Part shown: piece by piece, positions 53,928-64,000 of the stretch
How the letters are laid out: every line of letters begins with the position of its first letter
Position numbering within the stretch: the stretch's first letter is position 1
Origin: Prorocentrum cordatum
Lineage: Eukaryota; Sar; Dinophyceae; Prorocentrales; Prorocentraceae
Length of the DNA: 64,000 bases
Reading direction: 5' to 3'
Assembly: GCA_963575745.1 (NCBI GenBank)
Contig: CAUYUJ010014183.1
Span: forward strand, 856,950 to 920,949
Made by a program: the position numbers and the translations under genes
The notes under the pieces: model-generated
Told to the model about the DNA's origin: nothing
The model's input: only the letters and a program-made list of their open reading frames with translations
Databases searched by the model: none

Positions 53928-56035
53928 CGTCCATAGGCGAGCCCTGGATTACCGTCTGATGAGCGCCGCATGGCGGTTTGAAAGGTGCTGCGCGTAGCTG
54001 CCGAGCGGCTGCGGGGTTTCAGCAAACTCGACACGAAATGTATGTAATCGAATGCAAAAACGACTGACTGAATCACGGGCAAGGGCATCCGTGAGATCGG
54101 TGTCTTGGTATTCCTCCTCGGATCCCAGGCCAAGCCAGAGGAAAGGAGGAACGGACGGAATGTGCAGACGGGCAGCGCGATGAGATGTAGAAGGCGGGGG
54201 CAAGAGAGGTACTGGAGGAACGAGTCGGGGCAGTCGGGGCAACCAAATCAACACAGTAAAAGGGTGAGAATCTTGATTATGTGGCTGGTGATCCACCGTC
54301 TGGCCAGAGTCTGAAGATGAGACCAAGCTTTACTGGGTTGCGAACTGGCCAAAACCTGCCGAAGACGCAGCCACCTGGCTTTGATCTCGTCCTCGGGCAA
54401 GGGGTCCACATGTGGGAACCACGTGCGGAGCCTTCTGGACAGAAGCTCGTGGAAACGATTCTGATACATTCAACGAAGTACCGAATTTAGCGACGAAGGC
54501 ACCCTGATGTAAATGGTTGCCCCGGCGGAGGCGGTGGCGATCGCCTCTTGAATGCGATTCGCGGGAAAAGGGAGGCCGCGGCAGCATCGGACGAACTTTT
54601 CTATAGTGCTACAAGGTTGCTGAACATTCGTCACAACAATTCGCTGAGAAGAGACCTCGTCCCACTCTCATGTGAAAGCCGTGCACGTCCGCCCCGTGCC
54701 ACAACCACTCAAAATCACCCGCCCAGTTTTTCAGAGTGTGCGCTGAAGCACGCCATGCGCATCCTGACGCCCACACCTGCACGCTGGTTGGGGTAGAAGA
54801 GCGGAGCCAGCTTCTCAACCCAAAGAAATCGTGCAGAGAGAAGGAGCTGGGTGGGAGACGGAGGAGCCTGTGAAGGGCAAAATATTCCTTGCGTGCGATT
54901 GCCTGGCAAAGCGGGAAAAACTGGGCCAGATATCCTAGTACTGATAGGCACGTGCACTCATATAGGCGCATGGCCGCCTCGCTCGGGGCCCGAATCAAGG
55001 CAATTGCTCGTGTCGCGACCACCACTTTTGACCGGCCTCCTTTCACTGCTTTCGCAAATCAGCACCAGGGCCGATAAGGACCCCTAAATTCGCCGGCCCA
55101 ACGGTCCAGAGGCGTGCTAAGATCTCCGGTAGCTGGTTAACAATTCTTCTAGTTCGCGCGCGCGGGGCGGCCCCTGGGGGTCCCCCGGCGAAAAGTACCC
55201 CGACCGCAGCCCGGGAAGGTCTACTCAGAGATGGTTTTGAAGGCCTTTTTTCAACACCCCTCACGAGGATTGTGGCCTCCGAGGGGGGTGCACTCGACTA
55301 CCCCGCCCCAAGAGGCCCCCAAGAGCCCCCCAAGAGGCCCAAGGGGGCCCCAAGACGCCGCCAAGGAGCCCCAAGAGGCCCCCAAGAGGCCCCCAAGAGG
55401 CCCCTAGGAGGCCCCAAAGAGGCCCCCAATGAGGCTTCAAAGAGGCCCCATAGAGCGCTCGAGGGCCGGCGGAATGAGCGAAGCGATTAAATAATTGGCC
55501 CAGCTCGCAACTGGAAGTCCGCCCAAGGTGGCACCAGTTGAGCTATCTGGCTGGCGATGCGAGCGCAGTCAACCACAGTGCATGCGACGGCAAGCGGCAC
55601 GGCAACGCACTTCGCAGGCTGAAGGGCTAGCCCGGCGAGACATTGAGCGAAAGGAAAGGTCGCATGCAACATTGGCAGCATCGATATCTGATTGAGCGCA
55701 ACTCCTACATCGTCGGCGCATGCCCCCAGGGTGGCCTGCTCTCTGGAGGGGAAAGGGAGGACAAGGTGACGGAGGAAGGGGTCAAACCCGAAGGCCGAGA
55801 GAGAGCCTGAGCGGGGGCATCCCTGGGGAAGGCCTGCAGTGATCAAAAACATGGGCACGACCGCAGACCCGACCAGCATATGCGCCAGCGAGTCGGCTGC
55901 CAGAGCCGCAATCGCCCACAAAAAGCGCTGGGGCAAGCGGCACCTTGCCAGCACGAGACGAAGCCAGGTCTGGCTCATGCTGGGAGAGGCCGCCTTGATA
56001 TTGAAGCTTAGAAGAGCGGATCGGTACCTGCGTTG
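53928..56035 (-). pseudogene. Fourth LINE, reverse transcriptase fragment split by a repeat array
   Basis: On the minus strand: a degenerate motif A (SFNIKAASPSMSQTWL, about 56010, with Asn where Asp is expected), motif B GLPQGCPRSGSLSAFGFDPF and motif C GACADDVGVAL (about 55690), then KCVAVPLAVACTVVDC to about 55490. A CCAAGA array follows (55485-55270). The match resumes with TVGPANLGVLIGPGADLRKQ, after a frameshift SVLGYLAQFFPLCQAIARKE and LRLPPSSFSLHDFFGL (54990-54820). The next part is LARRWITSHIIKILTLLLC, an in-frame TGA at 54248-54250, and a Cys motif FGCPDCPDSFLQYLSCPRLL. It ends with IQSVVFAFDYIHFVSSLLKP before the TCC tract. A dead, 5'-truncated copy. Confidence 0.75.
55270..55485 (+). 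repeat. CCAAGA-type array inside the fourth LINE
   Basis: Very regular CCCCCAAGAGG units (about 10-12 bases) that break the RT frame between the palm and the connection region. Confidence 0.8.
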
Positions 56036-56082
56036 ACTACGCCAGCACGGCGAGCAGCCGTGTCCATGCGAACCACATTATA

Positions 56083-56216
56083 GGGAGGAGGAGGAGGAGG
56101 AGGAGGAGGAGGAGGAGGAGGAGGAGGAGGAGGAGGAGGAGGAGGAGGAGGAGGAGGAGAAGGGGGAAGAGGAGGACGAGGAGGAGGAGGAGGAGGAGAA
56201 GGAGGAGGAGGTGGGG
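56083..56216 (+). repeat. (GGA)n microsatellite
   Basis: About 40 GGA triplets 50 bases upstream of the truncated 5' end of the fourth LINE. Confidence 0.95.
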
Positions 56217-56416
56217 GTCTTGATGGGGGTGGGGACAGGGGTCGATTAAGCGATGCTGGTTAGGGGCGCGGGGGCCGCGGGCCTGGTCCTCCAGGGCCAA
56301 GCTGGTCGAGCGCTCCCCCTCCAGCAGCTCCAGGAGCCGGGCGATGGCGCCCTGGGTGCCGCCGCCGCGTCGGCCACGATCGATCACGACCACGACGGCA
56401 ACGATTGGTCACCCTA

Positions 56417-56627
56417 GGCCTCCCACAGGGGGGTGCGAGTATGGATGGGGTCGGGGGATCACACCGTGCCGCCGATGCACCGCCGATGCGTCGGCGATGC
56501 GTCAGCGTTGCATCCAAAGTCGTCGGCGTAGAGAAACTTGGGCTCCAGATCGAGCCGCATCGACGATGCTTCGCCGACGCGGCGCGATCCTCCAGTCCCA
56601 TCAAATTCGACTCCATTTAGGCGGCCC
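56417..56627. mobile_element. TIR foldback element, family 3, copy 2
   Basis: Left GGCCTCCCACAGG then GATGGGGTCGGGGGATC. The complement of the right end gives GGCCGCCTAAATGG then GATGGGACTGGAGGATCGCG. Interior GCCGATGC/GCATCG palindromes. The similarity between ends seems to extend outward (GGTCACCCTAG and GGTGACCCTGG). Confidence 0.6.
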
Positions 56628-56703
56628 AGGGTCACCAAATCCCCCTCGCGTCGTGACTAGGTCACGACGGACATTTCTGGCAAATCCCGGCCTTCCAACA
56701 TCT

Positions 56704-57515
56704 ATTTCCCAACCATCCTGTGGTGTTGGGTCCTCGTTTTGAAGAGACAGTCCCCGCGTTCCTCCTTCTTTCCCTCCCTCCCCCTCCTTGGGGTGTCCGC
56801 ATGCGGTTCCCCCACCCAGGGCAGCGCTTCGTGGCCCCATAGGGAGCTCCACCGAAGGCCCCAGTGGGGGTGCCCGCATGCGGTTCCCCCACCCAGGGCA
56901 GCGTTTCGTGGCCCCAGAGGGAGCTCCACCGAAGGCCCCAGTGGGGGTGCCCGCATGCGGGTCCCCCACCCAGGGCAGTGTTTCGTGGCCCCATAGGGAG
57001 CTCCACCGTAGGCCCCAGTGGGGGTGTCCGCATGCGGTTCCCCCACCCAGGGTAGCGTTTCGTGGCCCCATAGGGAGCTCCACCGTAGGCTCCAGTGGGG
57101 GTGTCCGCATGCGGTTCCCCCACCCAGGGCAGTGTTTCGTGGCCCCATAGGGAGCTCCACCGTAGGCCCCAGTGGGGGTGTTCGCACGCGGTTCCCCCAC
57201 CCAGGGCAGCGTTTCGTGGCCCTATAGGGAGCTCCACCGTAGGCCCCAGTGGGGGTGTCCGCATGCGGCTCCCCCACCCAGGGCAGCGCTTCGTGGCCCC
57301 ATAGGGAGCTCCACCGAAGGCCCCAGTGGGGGTGCCCGCATGCGGTTCCCTCACCCAGGGCAGCGCTTCGTGGCCCCATAAGGAGCTCCACCGAAGGCCC
57401 CAGTGGGGGTGTTCGCATGCGTCTCCCCCACCCAGAGGTAGCGCCACCAAAAACGATATTCATATTTGCGGTATTCACAACTGCATATGGTTGGGTCCTT
57501 CGCCAGGTTAATTTT
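56704..57515 (-). mobile_element. Composite array element, family 1, copy D
   Basis: Minus strand: left end AAAATTAACCTGGCGAAGGA, CCCAACCATATGCAGTTGTG and AATACCGCAAATATGAATATC in parts, near 57515. Eight to nine 77-base units follow (57435-56795) with the shared core CACTGGGGCCTTCGGTGGAG, CTCCCTATGGGGCCACGAA and a spacer with CCTGGGTGGGGGAACCGCAT. A short purine run leads to the right end CTGTCTCTTCAAAACGAGGA, CCCAACACCACAGGATGGTT, GGGAAA at 56704. The shortest copy. Confidence 0.75.
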
Positions 57516-57742
57516 CTGATTCCTGGTAACGGTCGTTACTCGAGGGGTGAGGTTCGGCCCCCGGCCAACGGTAATGCTTGGGCGAGGTGAGCCGCAACAT
57601 ACGTGTGATAAACACAGCATGCCGTTGTACACCAGGATTTGGGGGGGTCCAAGCCCCCCCCCCGTACGATCGTCACCATTACCCGAAGGGAGGAGGGTTG
57701 GCCCAGGTGACGACCGTCACGCGCCAGAGGGTAAAAATATCA
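57516..57742. other. No recognised feature
   Basis: Unique sequence between element D and the foldback copy. Confidence 0.4.
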
Positions 57743-57884
57743 ACGTTCGAAGTTCCACGCAGATCTCTTGAGTCGGCGCTGGATCCCCCTCACTGGCGCG
57801 CGCAGCGCGACAGGAGCGGCGCCAGAGGCGCCGCCAGGGGGCTCCAGCGCCGATCCAGGAAGTCCTCGCAGAACTTCGAAATTG
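57743..57884. mobile_element. Foldback element, family 4, copy 3
   Basis: Best-preserved copy. The arms start TTCGAAGTTCCACGCAGATC and, on the complement of the right end, TTCGAAGTTCTGCGAGGACT. Both continue to TCGGCGCTGGA then CCCCCT. The centre holds GGCGCCAGAGGCGCC. Arms about 50 bases. MITE-like. Confidence 0.65.
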
Positions 57885-58560
57885 TGTGTTTATGTGTTTG
57901 CTTGACTCCTCGAGTCAAGTAACGAATGAAGCCGAGAAGCGGGCCCCAGGGGAAGCGGTCAGGATCTCCGGGGGCCCACAGTGCAGAAAGACCACAACGT
58001 CGGTCGTCTGGGCACGACGACGGCCATCCGCCGCGGGGTGGCGCCAGGCTGATATTTCCTTTTTTGGAATCCAAAACTCAAACGCGGATGTCTTCCCAGA
58101 GTCCTGCCAGGAGCACGGCCGAATAATACATCGATATGAATGATCTGACTCATGACCTGTCCACGTAGGGCCACGCGCCAGTTCACAACGATGGCAAGTG
58201 CCGGAACAAAAACACGTGGGGGAGAAGTGTCAAAAATGTCGAAGAATCGCCGCCGCGCTAACCGCTTGCGAGGGTCTACGGAGCTGTCCAATGGAAGCGT
58301 CAGCTCCTGGACGGTTGCGCATCAGTCATGCCCGAACGCGCCGCGACTGCCGTCTCCATCACCCCACCACGGGCAAGTGAACCACCGCCACTTGCCGACG
58401 CTGCCAGTGGCACGCTTCCTGTTCACTCACCAGTCGAAGCTGCTCGCGTGCAGCCACTCGTGGACCTCGTCATCGCACTTCTCCAGGAAGACTGCAGGAT
58501 CGCGCGCCAAGACAAAGAGTTGGCCTGCGTCGAGCAGCCAACTCAACGTCGCTGGACTTC
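57885..58560. other. No recognised gene
   Basis: A 166-residue frame at 58152-58652 is Ser/Arg/Pro-rich with no recognisable domain. Confidence 0.35.
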
Positions 58561-60065
58561 CAACGACCGCCCGTCGCGGCCTTGCGGAGCTCCGTCGACT
58601 CGACAACCGCAAGCAAGGGGTGCCTCGTCGAGCTTCGTCACGGCCCGACTAGCCATGCGAGTCCTTCGACTCCCATGATCTTGGTGGGCCATGGGTGAAC
58701 TAATAGGACGGATCAGCGCAGCTTTGGAGGTCACAATCGCCAACCGACCTCGGTGGCGGCTGCCAACCCAATCTGGCCTTAATATTACGCAGCAAAGTGT
58801 TGACTTCCCTCCAGAAATTTACGCAATCCCCCCTCCAGGGAGCCACGTCGTAGAGGTCACGTCAGGCCAAAATGCCAGGCGGCATCCTCGAGGGCGCCGA
58901 AGGGCAACCATTTATCTAAATTATCCGGTTGGCCCCGCTGGCAGTATTCTCGAGACCACGTCAAGCCACGGCCCCCAGCTGCGTTTCCGAGGCCGCGTGA
59001 GGCCGAGATCCCCGGCTGCCAAACCAGGCCGCCAAAGCAGCACAACCTATCTCAGGGGGGCGCCAGCCTTGAGAGTGACTGGGGATACCTGCCAACCTTA
59101 GGGGTTACAAGGGGGACCGACATTTGCCGCAATCCCTCCGTGCTCGAACTTGCCACAATCCCACGGGGGGGATCAAATACGGCCACGAGGAGCCGCAGTT
59201 TGCAGGTCAGGGGTGGTGCTGTATCCATGCCCTCCTCGGCCAAGGATCTGAGAGCAATACCGTTGCGTTCTTCACCTTCCTCACATTCCCAGGCCGTCCA
59301 TAAGACGGATCTCCTCACCTACAGGCTACCCGGATTCTCACGACTGCGCAGGGGGGTGATCTCGTCAACTCGACACCCGCAAACGGCAGGTGTCCTGCTG
59401 ATCCTCGTCTCGGCTCTGCGGGGCCCCATCGACTCGACAAACGCAACCAGGGGGTGTCTTGTCGAGCCTGGCCCTGCAGTGCTACGTCGGCTCGGCACCC
59501 GCAAGCGGGGGATTGTCTCGTCCAGCCTCGTCGCAGCACTGCGGCGCCCAATCGACTCGGAGGAGGGCGGAGGGAGGAGGGAGGACTCGTCGCGGCCCTG
59601 CGGGGCCACATCGACGCGACGCCCGCAGGCAGGGGGGGGGGCCTTGCCGATCCTCATCGCGGCCCTGCGCGTCGACTAGACATCCGCAAGCGGAGGGTGT
59701 CTTCTAGAGGCTCGTTCGCCCCTGAGTGGCCTCTTCTTTCTCCCCTCCCCGCCGCCGCCCGTCTCCCCTTTTGCCTCTCTTGCACGCTGGCCACTTCGCT
59801 TTTCGGTGCCCCCGTCTAGCTTCTTCGCTGGTGCAGCCACCAACTCTGCCTCGAGGCCGACGAAAAAAGTGTTGGTCGAGCCTCGTCGCGGTCCTGCGGA
59901 GCCCCATCAACTCGATGCGCGCAAGCGGGGGGCGTCTTGTCGACCCCCGTCGCGGCCTTGCAAAGCCCCGCTGGCTCGACACCCGTTAGCGGAAGCGCCT
60001 CGTCGATCCGCGTCGCGGCATTGCGGGGCCCTGTCACCTCGACGCGCGCAAGCTGGGAGCTGCCA
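58561..60065 (+). repeat. About 68-base minisatellite, about 10 dispersed units
   Basis: Units carry GTCGCGGCCCTGCGGGGCCC, ATCGACTCGACACCCGCAAG and GGGGGTGTCTCGTCGAGCCT. One unit is at 58565-58640, a run at 59335-59710 and another at 59865-60062. The gaps (58641-59330 and 59711-59860) are unique. Thr/Arg/His frames on both strands are repeat translations. Confidence 0.75.
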
Positions 60066-60129
60066 ACTACGACCCTGCCGCTACTTTAGCGAGCATCGGG
60101 GAGGTCTGGCTGATACCACTCCTACGCAG

Positions 60130-60345
60130 TCCTGCGGGTGCTGTCAACTGTGCAACATGTTTCACGTTCGTGGGCCCCTGGAAGGTCCAGCGGCCTACGC
60201 AAGTCCAAATGAGATGTCGCCCCCCTTTCTCGTGTGCTGCCAACTGGGCGATCTTCGCCACGTTCGTGGTCCCTGGGAAGTCCAGCGGAAATGTCTCTCG
60301 CCGATTCAAGTGCAACCTCGTTCTCTCCCTCTCTTTCTCGTGTTA
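60130..60345 (+). repeat. Two-copy tandem repeat, about 105-base unit
   Basis: GTGCTGTCAACTGTGCAACA and GTGCTGCCAACTGGGCGATC start copies that both contain CACGTTCGTGG, GTCCAGCGG and CTCTTTCTCGTG-like words. A partial third start is at about 60453. Confidence 0.65.
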
Positions 60346-61639
60346 GCTATTTATATATCAATGTATGCATCTAGATACATGGATTCCTCTTGTTTGGTCT
60401 TGCTTCTATAGCTCTCTTTCTCTGTCTCTCTTTTCTCTCTCAGTCTCTCTCCATGTGCTGCCAACTGCACAGCGGTCGCCACTTGCGTAAGCATTGCGCA
60501 CGCTATATGCCCTCCCTGTGTTCACACCCTATGTGCTTCTCCGATTCGTCGTCGGCCTTCTGTCGTCCCCCGTTCAGTTCCTCTACTTCGGTGACGCCTC
60601 GTGCAAGTTCCATTCGGTCAGCCACGAATGGATTATCATGCAGCCTCCCCGAACGAATGCGTGGCCTGCCCCATGTTCGCTCGTCTTGGATGGGCCAGTT
60701 GATGTCGCCCCTTGTTGCAGATGGGGTGGGCACGTTCCTTCGATATTGTTACACGCCTCCCCCCCAGGGAACTCGATTCCTTCCCCACGGCTGGCTGCTC
60801 ATCTTGAGTGGTTGCTTGACGGTCCACAAACAATCTCCAGGGGGCAAGGGCGACGAACCGTCGCGTGTTGGGGGAGGAGGAGAACCGATCAAGATGAAAG
60901 AGCGCGCCGAGTTTGGTGTCAGGGCGAATGTATACGGCAGGACAAGCTGAGAAACACAGCCCCAGGTCACGACAGAGACCGAGAGCCAAGAGAGCTTACG
61001 ACCCAGAGCAGCTCACGAGAGGGAGCTCACCACGGCCAGCACCATGACTGGGGTCTGAAGCGAAGCGCTCGGAAGGCAAGTAAAGAGGAAAATACTTACA
61101 CAAGTCCCAGCGCAATTGCAACAGCTTCAGAGTACCGAGTGACAGATGGGGCACTCATGCCCAAGCGCGGCACCTTCGAGTGCAGAAACTTGTCGAACAC
61201 ACGGTCCCACTTACACCGCCGAAGCGGAACTTTCTGCAACAGCTCTGGTCGGCAGGAACAGCTGAGAAATCGATCCCCCCTGTCACAGCACGACCTGCGG
61301 CGATACCACCATCAGCCGACCCGAGACGAACCGCTCGCGCCCTCGCGCACGCGCAGAAGGCGGGAGGAGGGAAGGACAAGCTCGCGCTATGGTAAGCTAC
61401 GCTTGAGAAGGCCATCCCCGAGGGACCCCTTCGGCGACGACGAGGACGACGACACTGTCGGAGTCACATAGACGAGGACTTCGATCAACCACGACAGTGG
61501 CGAGCCCGAGAAAATTGCAGCCGTGGGCTGCAACATGATCCATTATTCGCCGATGCAGCTGAATACGGCAAAGGCCTGGTTCGCGAAGTCCTGCTCCCGA
61601 CCATGCGTTTGCCGCTCAGCGCGCAGCCCCGAGGAATTC
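60346..61639. other. No recognised gene; 325-residue frame of unknown status
   Basis: A plus-strand frame at 60494-61471 ends in an acidic tail (GDDEDDDTVGVT) and is Arg/Ser-rich in its second half. I see no domain, and minus-strand frames of similar quality overlap it. A CT-rich microsatellite lies at 60410-60450. Confidence 0.3.
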
Positions 61640-62210
61640 CTGAACCCCATCCATGGGAGCAGCTTTCCGTCCCAGATCCTTTTCTGGTCCTGGGGACCGA
61701 CAACGGGCCCTGGAGGCCGAAATCGAGGAACAACAACGGGACTGCAACAAAACACATGTCGTCGGTCTGGCGGGGCACTGACGACGACGGCGTGCTCCAG
61801 CCTCATTTCGGAAGCCAGGAGCATCACCCCCTAAATCTCCACCCCTCCTAACGTTGCCCCATGGTTTAGGGCAACAGTGGGCCCAAACTCGGCTCTCCAG
61901 CGGCCGCTCGAGACGATCTGGGTATCCCCCGAATGCTGTCGGCGAGGCGCAGCCGCTGGAAGGCATCCCGAGGCCGGAGAACCGCCGAACACCGATGAAA
62001 CGCCCGAAAACCTCAACCCTCGAACCCCCCCTTGAGCCTATCCCCTCAGAGCGACGACGACGACCGCGTGCTATGGGCGCCTGGAGCAGTTTTTCGCCTG
62101 GATTCATTCCCAGTGGCCCTGGGGCCCGACAACGGGCCCCCGAGACCGAAATCGCAGAAAAGGCGTTGGAATCGTGGGGGAACCCACGGAGTACCTAATT
62201 ATGCCGCTAC
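61640..62210 (+). repeat. Two-copy diverged repeat of about 420 bases
   Basis: A segment with GACAACGGGCCCTGGAGGCC and GAAATCGAGGAACAAC (61675-61735) is mirrored in order by GACAACGGGCCCCCGAGACC and GAAATCGCAGAAAAGG (62125-62165). A block at 61850-61950 (CCTAACGTTGCCCC, ACTCGGCTCTCCAGCGGCCG) recurs at 63555-63655. Confidence 0.5.
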
Positions 62211-62335
62211 TCCCCAGATTTCTCCCAGGGTGCGTCCTGGTAAACATTTCGAAGCGAAGCCAGCCGTGGCGTCGAGGGCCTCCCAGGAGGACTAAAAGGG
62301 CGGAAATGAGTCGAGGGTAGCTGGCGGGGCCACGA

Positions 62336-62347
62336 CGACGACGACCA

Positions 62348-62408
<61 letters not shown>

Positions 62409-62530
62409 AGTGACGACGACAGTGACGACGACAGTGACGACGTCAGTGACAACAGTGACGACGGCGGCGGCGGCGGCGGCGGCGGCGGTGGCGACGGCAA
62501 CGGCGGCGACGACGACGACGACGACGACAG
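62336..62530 (+). repeat. (GAC)n and (GGC)n microsatellite
   Basis: GACGAC triplets with AGTGAC interruptions, a GGCGGC core near 62465 and further GACGAC. Confidence 0.95.
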
Positions 62531-63323
62531 CGATGACGACCACTGCGTGCTTCAGACGTGCGGGCGGATGGGGGCGGGGCGCGCCTTGGCCTCGCGGGCC
62601 TTCGAGGCCAGCTCTGCGGCCTCGGCGGCTTTGTGCTCCACCTGAACGGCCGCGGGCCCCGCCCACCCCCACTGGGGGAGGGGGGCCCCACGTCAGGGAG
62701 ACCGATCCCCCGGGTCATACCTTTGGAAAGTCCAAGGTTCGCTGGGTTGGGGCCGCGGATTGAGAAAAACACATCGGATGATGTCAGGGCGTATGGCGGG
62801 TTCGGGAGACCCAGAACCCGCAAAGGCCTGCCATCTCCTGGGGGGCAACATCTGCTTCCGTCAACCACCGCTGGCCTCCACCGGCGGAGCCGCCTTCGTT
62901 TCACTTCCGCCTGCTTCCGCCCGCAGCCTTCCACCGAGGGAAAGGTACCAACTTCTAGATTCAACGAAGACGAGACCTTCCCAATGGCCACCCCAATCCC
63001 TGACTTACCCAACACCCTGGCGAAAAACATGACGAGCGGCTTTTGGCCGTCTTCGGCCTCCTGTGGCCCTCGCCAGATGCTGGGACCGAAGAAGCCCAAG
63101 GTCACGACATGGAAATATCATGACGGACCTCTGGCATCGCAATGCGGCTGATGTCGACTGTGTTCCCCCTTCTTGTGAGGGGGAGAGGGAGAAGGAAGAG
63201 GGAGAACGAGGTGTGTCTGTTTACTTACCCTGCTCCGAAGAGCTCGATCCATGGGCCAGCGCCGCGAGAAAGACAATGGCATGGGATGCCTGGGGATGGA
63301 ACGGGGCCCTGAGCACCACTGGA
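62531..63323. other. No recognised gene
   Basis: GC-rich frames on both strands, the longest about 220 residues, without motifs. Confidence 0.35.
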
Positions 63324-63528
63324 GGCCTCCCAAATGGGGTCCGAGTAGTGGGGCTGAAGGATCGCGCAGCATCGCCAGTGCATCGCCAGGCACCGACGAC
63401 ATCGACGACGCATCGGTGCCGTCGGCATGGAGAGGTCCACATCGAGCCGCATCGCCGATGCTTCGGCGATGCAGCGGCGATGCAGCGCGATCTTCTGACC
63501 CCATCCACTCCAGTCCCATTTGGGATGT
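63324..63528. mobile_element. TIR foldback element, family 3, copy 3
   Basis: Left GGCCTCCCAAATGGGGTCCG to GAAGGATCGCGC; the complement of the right end is ACATCCCAAATGGGACTGGA to AGAAGATCGCGC. The interior is full of GCATCG palindromes. CTGGAG stands on both sides (63318-63323 and 63528-63533), a possible 6-base target duplication. Confidence 0.65.
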
Positions 63529-63724
63529 CTGGAGCGTCCGCGCTGAGCCTATCCCCCCTAACGTTGCCCCCTGGCTTTCGGCTCATAATTCGGCTCTCTG
63601 GCGGCCATTCGGGACAATCGAGGCACCCCCAAAAACGCCATCCGTGAGGCGCAGCAGGAGACGATCCTGGGAGCCTTTCGTTGTTACTTAATATGGCTTC
63701 CCTGCGCCGTCAATGGTCCGCAGT
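63529..63724. repeat. Second copy of the 61.85 kb block
   Basis: CCTAACGTTGCCCCCTGGCT, ATTCGGCTCTCTGGCGGCCA and TGAGGCGCAGCAGG parallel 61850-61960. Confidence 0.5.
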
Positions 63725-63855
63725 GCTTTGCTGGCGCCACTGGAGGCAATAGAAGAGCCACTGGAGGCCGCTAGAGGCTCGTGGGACACCCCATGGTGGC
63801 CTCCAGGGGGACCGCTGGAGGCCACTGGGGGCCACTGGAGGAGCCACTGCGGCCA
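63725..63855 (+). repeat. Short GCCACTGGAGG tandem repeat
   Basis: GCCACTGGAGG and GGAGGCCACTGG words repeat at about 12-18 bases; unrelated to the CCAAGA arrays. The last 145 bases of the window are unremarkable. Confidence 0.65.
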
Positions 63856-64000
63856 CTCAGGTGATGACCCAAGGCTCCCAAGAGCATCCCGAGTCTGTAA
63901 AATCGCCGAGGACCAACGAAAACGTTTGAAACCTCTAACCTCGAAGCTCACCAGACTGCGTTTAGGAAGCGTGGAGCCACGACAAACTTTCCTGAACTGT

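Noticed and set aside
60494-61471. 325-residue gene
   Set aside because: No domain, Arg/Ser-rich composition, and overlapping frames on the other strand of similar quality. Left as unknown sequence.
1-64000. tRNA, rRNA or snRNA genes
   Set aside because: I looked for TTCGA arms, acceptor pairs and conserved rRNA words on both strands and found none convincing. A covariance-model scan would be decisive.

Overview
The window looks like nuclear DNA of a dinoflagellate. The best evidence is at 37787-37808 (minus strand): 22 bases matching the dinoflagellate trans-spliced leader at 21 of 22 positions, placed at the 5' end of a retrotransposon. A more decayed copy lies at 39689-39713 (plus) in front of a second retrotransposon. 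High GC, purine/pyrimidine trinucleotide microsatellites, several dead non-LTR retrotransposons and a Gag-like zinc-knuckle protein of a type I associate with dinoflagellate Copia-like elements all fit. I see no complete single-copy host gene, no rRNA, no tRNA and no bacterial operon. Most long open frames are artefacts of GGA/TCC microsatellites or of minisatellites whose unit length is a multiple of three.

Layout. 1-3.5 kb: minus-strand retroelement, a Gag-like protein (936-3530) followed in the -1 frame by a second frame open to the window edge (1-1035). 3.5-25 kb: intergenic mosaic of CCAAGA-type arrays, GGA/TCC microsatellites, a 60-nt and a 100-nt minisatellite (9.3-11.1 kb), array-plus-tail elements (6.1-6.7, 20.1-20.3 and 21.2-22.1 kb), SINE-like repeats running into (TCC)n (11.2 and 23.9 kb), and a few exon-sized coding-like pieces. 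25.2-26.4 kb: 5'-truncated LINE (minus). 33.0-37.8 kb: near full-length but frameshifted LINE (minus) with RT and RNase H, starting at a spliced-leader relic. 39.7-49.5 kb: a third LINE (plus) inside a TATG-rich satellite; its endonuclease domain is split by about 5 kb of other repeats. 53.9-56.0 kb: a fourth LINE fragment (minus), itself split by a CCAAGA array. 56.4-64 kb: further minisatellites and foldback elements.

The most unusual content is a repeat family with four copies: A 41762-44291 (minus), B 44623-46728 (plus), C 51049-52316 (plus), D 56704-57515 (minus). Each has the same conserved left end, then a minisatellite whose units share a core of about 40 nt but have spacers differing between copies (90-bp units in A and B, 77-bp in most of C and in D), then usually a simple repeat, then a conserved right end that can fold into a hairpin. 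A and B lie head to head and interrupt the LINE endonuclease. Copy A also contains exons resembling the C-terminal end of a PIF1-like helicase. I know of no described family with this architecture.

Nothing here forms a working pathway. The genes are retroelement proteins, mostly disabled, and the interest lies in how the repeats are built, how they nest, and what they say about retroposition of trans-spliced transcripts.
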